A stretch of 10,240 bases of DNA, taken from assembly GCA_015679605.1 (NCBI GenBank), contig JAAAVE010000033.1, positions 1-10,240 on the forward strand, given 5' to 3'. The notes below the pieces were generated by a model. That model was given only the letters and a program-made list of their open reading frames with translations, was not told where the DNA came from and did no database searches. Shown piece after piece: positions 7,507-10,240 of the stretch (positions are counted from its first letter, which is position 1; every line of letters starts with the position of its first letter). A program made the position numbers and the translations under genes. The stretch comes from Podila epigama (Eukaryota > Mortierellomycota > Mortierellomycetes > Mortierellales > Mortierellaceae).

Positions 7507-7898
7507 GACAACCACAACCACCACCACCACCACAACAACAACAACAACAACAAAAATCCAAGATCAAGCACTGTCAGCTGAATAACCCTCAGATCCAATG
7601 GCTAATCATCCCATTGGCATCACCGGTCCTGAAACGTGTCAGTCTTGGATACCTGGATATCCTCAAGGATGACTGGACGGCTACATTACAAGCGATTCAC
7701 TTTGGATGCTTGCAACATCTCACTTTCCAAGGGACCAATATGTCTGACAGTCAAGCAAAACTCTTGGCTTCGTTGATACCTGCCAATGCCATTCTAAAGT
7801 CCTTGACCATTCAGGGGTCTCTTGTTTCAAAGGCCTGTTTATCTCATGTAGAAGGATATATCCATGACAAACTCCCTTCATGTAAAGTTGTTATCTGA
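3963..7898 (+). CDS. large LRR-like protein with unrecognised N-terminal domain and coiled coil (two exons, 1,253 aa)
   Basis: Exons 3963-4159 and 4334-7898 give 3,762 nt. ATG 3963 has strong context (ttcaccATGacc). Order of parts: residues 1-85, an unrecognised beta-type domain (starts MTEYQTFRLIDP, contains LVFWDDIEDQFPGI and CIVYRPNAILDVVLL); about 90-220, Ser/Thr-rich linker; about 222-308, heptad-like Gln-rich coiled coil; about 316-430, a globular block with YPIPRLFIVLP, a CECG motif (near 348-351) and RPTEFFEKYGPYV; 479-486, poly-Gly then a duplicated TTST; about 500-610, a YRIVTAEGHVKWVCLDHY block; about 632-1250, many LRR-like strands (GLKLDC, SLTLVRC, ELKLQV, LRLLNLSV, HLRLCVY, KELEVV, HLTFQG). 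These are interrupted by a Ser tract (701-725) and Gln/Pro tracts (1114-1139). I see no P-loop, kinase or protease motif, signal peptide or clear membrane segment. I recall similar unnamed proteins in Mortierella-type fungi. Likely intracellular, with ligand or partner binding by the repeats. Function unknown. Confidence 0.85.
4160..4333 (+). other. intron in the LRR-like gene (174 nt, GT-AG)
   Basis: Donor gtaacg at 4160 follows AAGAG. Acceptor gacctcaaag ends at 4333. The split codon AG/G gives Arg and the join reads SKRKR-IEPRCIVYRP. The upstream frame stops at TAA 4161-4163 and the downstream frame stops at TGA 4323-4325, so the acceptor must lie after 4325. Only AG 4332-4333 fits the phase. 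The intron is C/T-rich. Confidence 0.8.
5571..5624 (+). repeat. in-frame (GGA)8 tract plus 12-nt tandem duplication in the LRR-like gene
   Basis: Eight glycine codons at 5571-5594 (nearly all GGA), then acaacatcaacg twice at 5601-5624, encoding TTST TTST. It forms a flexible linker between the CECG block and the next domain. Length change by slippage would keep the frame. Confidence 0.9.
6237..6311 (+). repeat. in-frame poly-Ser tract (residues 701-725) in the LRR-like gene
   Basis: 25 codons: 22 Ser (TCT, TCA, TCC, TCG), two Pro and one His. It breaks the LRR-like region and is probably a surface loop. The acidic reading frame on the opposite strand is only its mirror. Confidence 0.9.
7476..7553 (+). 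repeat. in-frame Gln10-RQPQ-Pro5-Gln7 tract in the LRR-like gene
   Basis: Residues 1114-1139. The first Gln run is mostly CAG, the Pro run is CCA/CCG-type, and the second Gln run is CAA. The two Gln runs therefore expanded separately. The tract lies between LRR-like strands close to the C-terminus. Confidence 0.9.
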
Positions 7899-8083
7899 TT
7901 CCCCCCTTCCACAATACATGCAAACACACATGTCAAAACATATTCTTTACAGCATTGTATTGTACTTTCTTTATAGATTGTTTCGATATAATAATAATAT
8001 ATATAAAATAGATTCAATTTACACTACTTTGTCTAAAGTTCTTGCTTCTCACTCACTCACTCACTCACTCACTTTCTCTCCTT
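7899..8083. other. convergent 3' spacer (185 nt) with AT-rich core and (CTCA)n repeat
   Basis: Separates the stop codons of the LRR-like gene (+) and the chitin synthase (-). It holds an A/T-only stretch near 7986-8008 (ataataataatatatataaa), which is the likely polyadenylation zone for one or both genes, though no exact AATAAA is seen. A (CTCA)n tract follows close to the chitin synthase stop. Confidence 0.7.
8049..8073 (+). repeat. (TCAC)n microsatellite
   Basis: Six perfect tetranucleotide units, 11 nt beyond the chitin synthase stop codon, in its 3' UTR. Confidence 0.9.
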
Positions 8084-10147
8084 CTACTGCTGCTGCCGTT
8101 TCTTTTGCAGTTCGAGGTCAATCACTCGACTAATAAACTCTCTTCGAGGTGTCATATCCACACCATAAATCGATTCCAATTGCTGTCGCACCTTTTTCTT
8201 GGTCACTTGCATCAAATCCACACCTGTCAACAACTCTTCAATCCTTGTCATCAATTCTGCATCACTGGGTCCTTGACCCATCCCTTCTGTACTACCCGAC
8301 ATCAATTGTAATGAAGAGGATGCCATCGATGAAGGTGCCATCATGGGTGAATCCACGCTTGGAATAGCTGCTGTTGGTACTCCTAAAAATGGTGGTGGTT
8401 GCGGCGACGATCCTACGCTCATACCAGGTACGCCCATCGTCGTTGTCTGTATCATTGGTGATCCCATCGTAGGCATCATCAATGGTGTCGATCCTGTCAA
8501 CGTCATCGTGCCCAAGGCAGGTGATCCCATGAGCGTCGAAGGGGTACCAACACCACCCATTCCCAGACCAATGGGTGCCGCCGGCGAACCAAACTGGTTC
8601 ATCTCAATCAAATCCCCTCCCAAAGGTGAATGCTGTTGTAACGACTGTGACATTGGCTGTGGCGAATGAGGTGGAAGGTAAGAGGTCCGTTGTGGTTGTT
8701 GTTGTTGTGGAAGCAATAAACCTTGATGATCCACAACCATTCCCAACCCATGTTGTTGCTGTAGTTGTTGTTGACCTGGAAGTGTGCTCAATCGTTGATC
8801 ACGGTAAAAATGTGCAGGCGAAGGTGTTGTCGAGTGAGGACGCCCACCAGCAGAACCAGGGATATAACTGGATGGGATCTGGGACGGTACACGCGAATGA
8901 CGTCCAGGTCCAGAGAGCTCAAGTGCATTCGAATCCCGGTAATAATCGCGCACAAGGTCATCACCACCCATCACACTCTTGTCATGGTCGAAATAAGGTG
9001 AAGGTGAGGACCGTCCATAGTACGAATCCAACTTGCTGTACTGATTCGACTGCAATCCACCGACGCCAAGCATGCCTGAATGATCATACCGCGACGATGA
9101 ATGCATCTCATCCTGATACATACTTCCAACAACGGAGCCAGAACCTCCATCCTGATGGTAGTAATATCCACTCGCCTCCTGGTTCCTTTCCGCTTCGAAC
9201 GCCTCAAGACTCTTGAGTGGCACGGAATTAGGATCAAATCGCGTTTGTGCCTCCGCCACGGTCACAATCTTGCGTCCATCCGCATCCACGACCTGACGCG
9301 TATTTCCCCAAGAGAAATCATCCATGTGCCAGAACGAATAAAGCGGAATAAACACGGAAAAGAATGGCATTGCAATGATATAGATAATCATCCATCCAAT
9401 ATGTTGCCATGCTCCCTTGAGGATAAAAATCAATGCCTGAAGTCCATACACTGCTGCCAGAATCGCCACCGCTACAATCGGTAACGGTTGCATCCCTGTC
9501 GCCACAACAACAATCAGATACACAAGGTACACAAACGACGCTGGTAGGATCAATGTGCCCAACAGATCAATGAACACAATGAATCGCATCGAGAAACAAC
9601 AGAATCCACAGAGCTCTGACAAGACCATCAACTCGCCCAAGTTGTGGATCGTCGAATTAATCCAACGACGACGCTGCGACAACAGAACACGCCACTTGTC
9701 TGGTGCCACGGTCTTGCATGTTGCGTCCGGTGTGAACTTGAGTTTGAAACCTGGGAAATATTTCATCATCAGTGTCGTCAAATAACGATCCTCACCCAGC
9801 GAGAGCAAGTTCCGCTTATGGAGCGTGTCTACGTCGTTATGACTATAATCCGCCACAATCTTGTTCGAAATCACCAACGGTTTGCCTGTCGTCGTCAAGA
9901 TACGGTACATGGAGAAACAACCAGGCAGACAGGTCACACTACCAAAGAGCGACTCGAATGACTTTGCAAGATGATGCGAAATATAGTACTCGTACACTTG
10001 AATCATGGTGGTGAAAGATCGATCCTCGTTCGCTACCATGGTCTCGCCACACAATCCAATCACTTTGGAATCTGCTACCATGCACGCCACAAGACGGTTC
10101 AACGAGTCGGGCATGACTTCTGTATCGGCATCGACTTGAAGAATGTA
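8084..10147 (-). CDS. chitin synthase, division 2 (class V-like), last exon with DEK_C domain; 5'-partial
   Basis: Integral plasma-membrane GT2 enzyme polymerising UDP-GlcNAc into chitin. The exon encodes 687 residues up to TAG at 8084-8086. Visible motifs: QVDADTEV with the DAD metal and UDP site (6-8), GEDRYL with the likely catalytic Asp (118-123), product-channel QRRRW (158-162), and SWGNTR (279-284), typical of class IV/V/VII enzymes. Hydrophobic segments at about 181-218, 223-243 and 249-273 form the post-catalytic membrane bundle. A long Gln/Pro/Ser/Gly/Met-rich, probably disordered tail follows (about 320-628). Residues 630-687 ([11 protein letters not shown]..., ...[14 protein letters not shown]) look like a DEK_C domain, as in class V enzymes. 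The first exon base is set by the acceptor tag|TAC and the fit of YILQVDADT to the family. Upstream cytochrome b5-like and possible myosin motor regions lie beyond the window. Class assignment is inferred from DEK_C and motifs. Confidence 0.94.
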   Translation of the reverse strand, partial: YILQVDADTEVMPDSLNRLVACMVADSKVIGLCGETMVANEDRSFTTMIQVYEYYISHHLAKSFESLFGSVTCLPGCFSMYRILTTTGKPLVISNKIVADYSHNDVDTLHKRNLLSLGEDRYLTTLMMKYFPGFKLKFTPDATCKTVAPDKWRVLLSQRRRWINSTIHNLGELMVLSELCGFCCFSMRFIVFIDLLGTLILPASFVYLVYLIVVVATGMQPLPIVAVAILAAVYGLQALIFILKGAWQHIGWMIIYIIAMPFFSVFIPLYSFWHMDDFSWGNTRQVVDADGRKIVTVAEAQTRFDPNSVPLKSLEAFEAERNQEASGYYYHQDGGSGSVVGSMYQDEMHSSSRYDHSGMLGVGGLQSNQYSKLDSYYGRSSPSPYFDHDKSVMGGDDLVRDYYRDSNALELSGPGRHSRVPSQIPSSYIPGSAGGRPHSTTPSPAHFYRDQRLSTLPGQQQLQQQHGLGMVVDHQGLLLPQQQQPQRTSYLPPHSPQPMSQSLQQHSPLGGDLIEMNQFGSPAAPIGLGMGGVGTPSTLMGSPALGTMTLTGSTPLMMPTMGSPMIQTTTMGVPGMSVGSSPQPPPFLGVPTAAIPSVDSPMMAPSSMASSSLQLMSGSTEGMGQGPSDAELMTRIEELLTGVDLMQVTKKKVRQQLESIYGVDMTPRREFISRVIDLELQKKRQQQ

Positions 10148-10240
10148 CTATTTTTTTTTTTTTTGATATTTTTCCAAGGTGTTCATGTGTGCTGTTAGTC
10201 ACGGCCACTTTCTTTGAAAATTGACAATTGACAATTGACA
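10148..10240 (-). other. 3' part of a chitin synthase intron, donor outside the window
   Basis: Reading on the minus strand, the acceptor TAG ends at 10148. A CTAAC branch-type element (gactaacag) sits at 10194-10198, about 46 nt upstream. Translation of the rest gives nothing like the expected chitin synthase residues before YILQVDADT, so the donor probably lies past 10240. The intron end holds a run of 14 A in place of the usual pyrimidines. Confidence 0.75.
10220..10240 (+). repeat. heptamer repeat (ATTGACA)3 at the window edge
   Basis: Three perfect 7-nt copies ending exactly at the right edge, so the array may continue. It lies within the chitin synthase intron. Confidence 0.85.

Noticed and set aside
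8575-9216. 213-codon open frame on the plus strand
   Set aside because: It is antisense to the low-complexity tail of the chitin synthase, is Val/His/Asn-rich, and has no recognisable domain. Open frames opposite Gln/Pro-rich coding DNA are common.
1-10240. tRNA, rRNA, transposase or virus-derived genes
   Set aside because: I looked for tRNA B-box-like GGTTC-type motifs in a cloverleaf context and for transposase or polymerase motifs in the translations, and found none that hold up. A covariance-model tRNA scan would settle the RNA part.

Overview
This is nuclear DNA of a filamentous fungus. Genes are interrupted by spliceosomal introns of about 115-190 nt, separated by pyrimidine-rich, microsatellite-laden intergenic DNA, and include a mitochondrial carrier and a chitin synthase. 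The style of the large leucine-rich-repeat-like protein (N-terminal block, Ser-rich linker, coiled coil, long LRR-like tail) and the chitin synthase tail suggest an early-diverging fungus, most likely Mortierellomycotina (Mortierella and relatives). That placement rests on recalled resemblance, not on a search.

Layout. (1) 16-1360 (+): the 3' four exons of a RIM2/SLC25A33/36-type mitochondrial pyrimidine nucleotide carrier. Its 5' end lies outside the window, and its second visible intron has a GC-AG donor. (2) 1361-2132: convergent 3' intergenic DNA with T-rich tracts and several microsatellites. (3) 2133-2771 (-): a small type II membrane protein with an EDD motif and a conserved Cys-rich C-terminus, probably a PGAP4/MGAT4-like glycosyltransferase. 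(4) 2772-3962: a 1.2 kb divergent upstream region packed with short tandem repeats. (5) 3963-7898 (+): a two-exon gene for a 1,253-residue protein. It has an unrecognised N-terminal domain, a Ser/Thr-rich linker, a coiled coil, an unrecognised globular block carrying a CECG motif, and LRR-like repeats broken up by poly-Gly, poly-Ser and Gln/Pro tracts. (6) 7899-8083: a short convergent spacer. (7) 8084-10147 (-): the large last exon of a division-2 (class V-like) chitin synthase with DAD, EDR, QRRRW and SWGNTR motifs, a long disordered tail and a C-terminal DEK_C domain. The preceding intron runs off the right edge.

The genes do not form an operon or an obvious pathway. Two of them, the chitin synthase and the possible glycosyltransferase, would act in cell-surface carbohydrate synthesis. 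The most novel object is the LRR-like protein, which looks like an NLR-type architecture without any visible nucleotide-binding domain.
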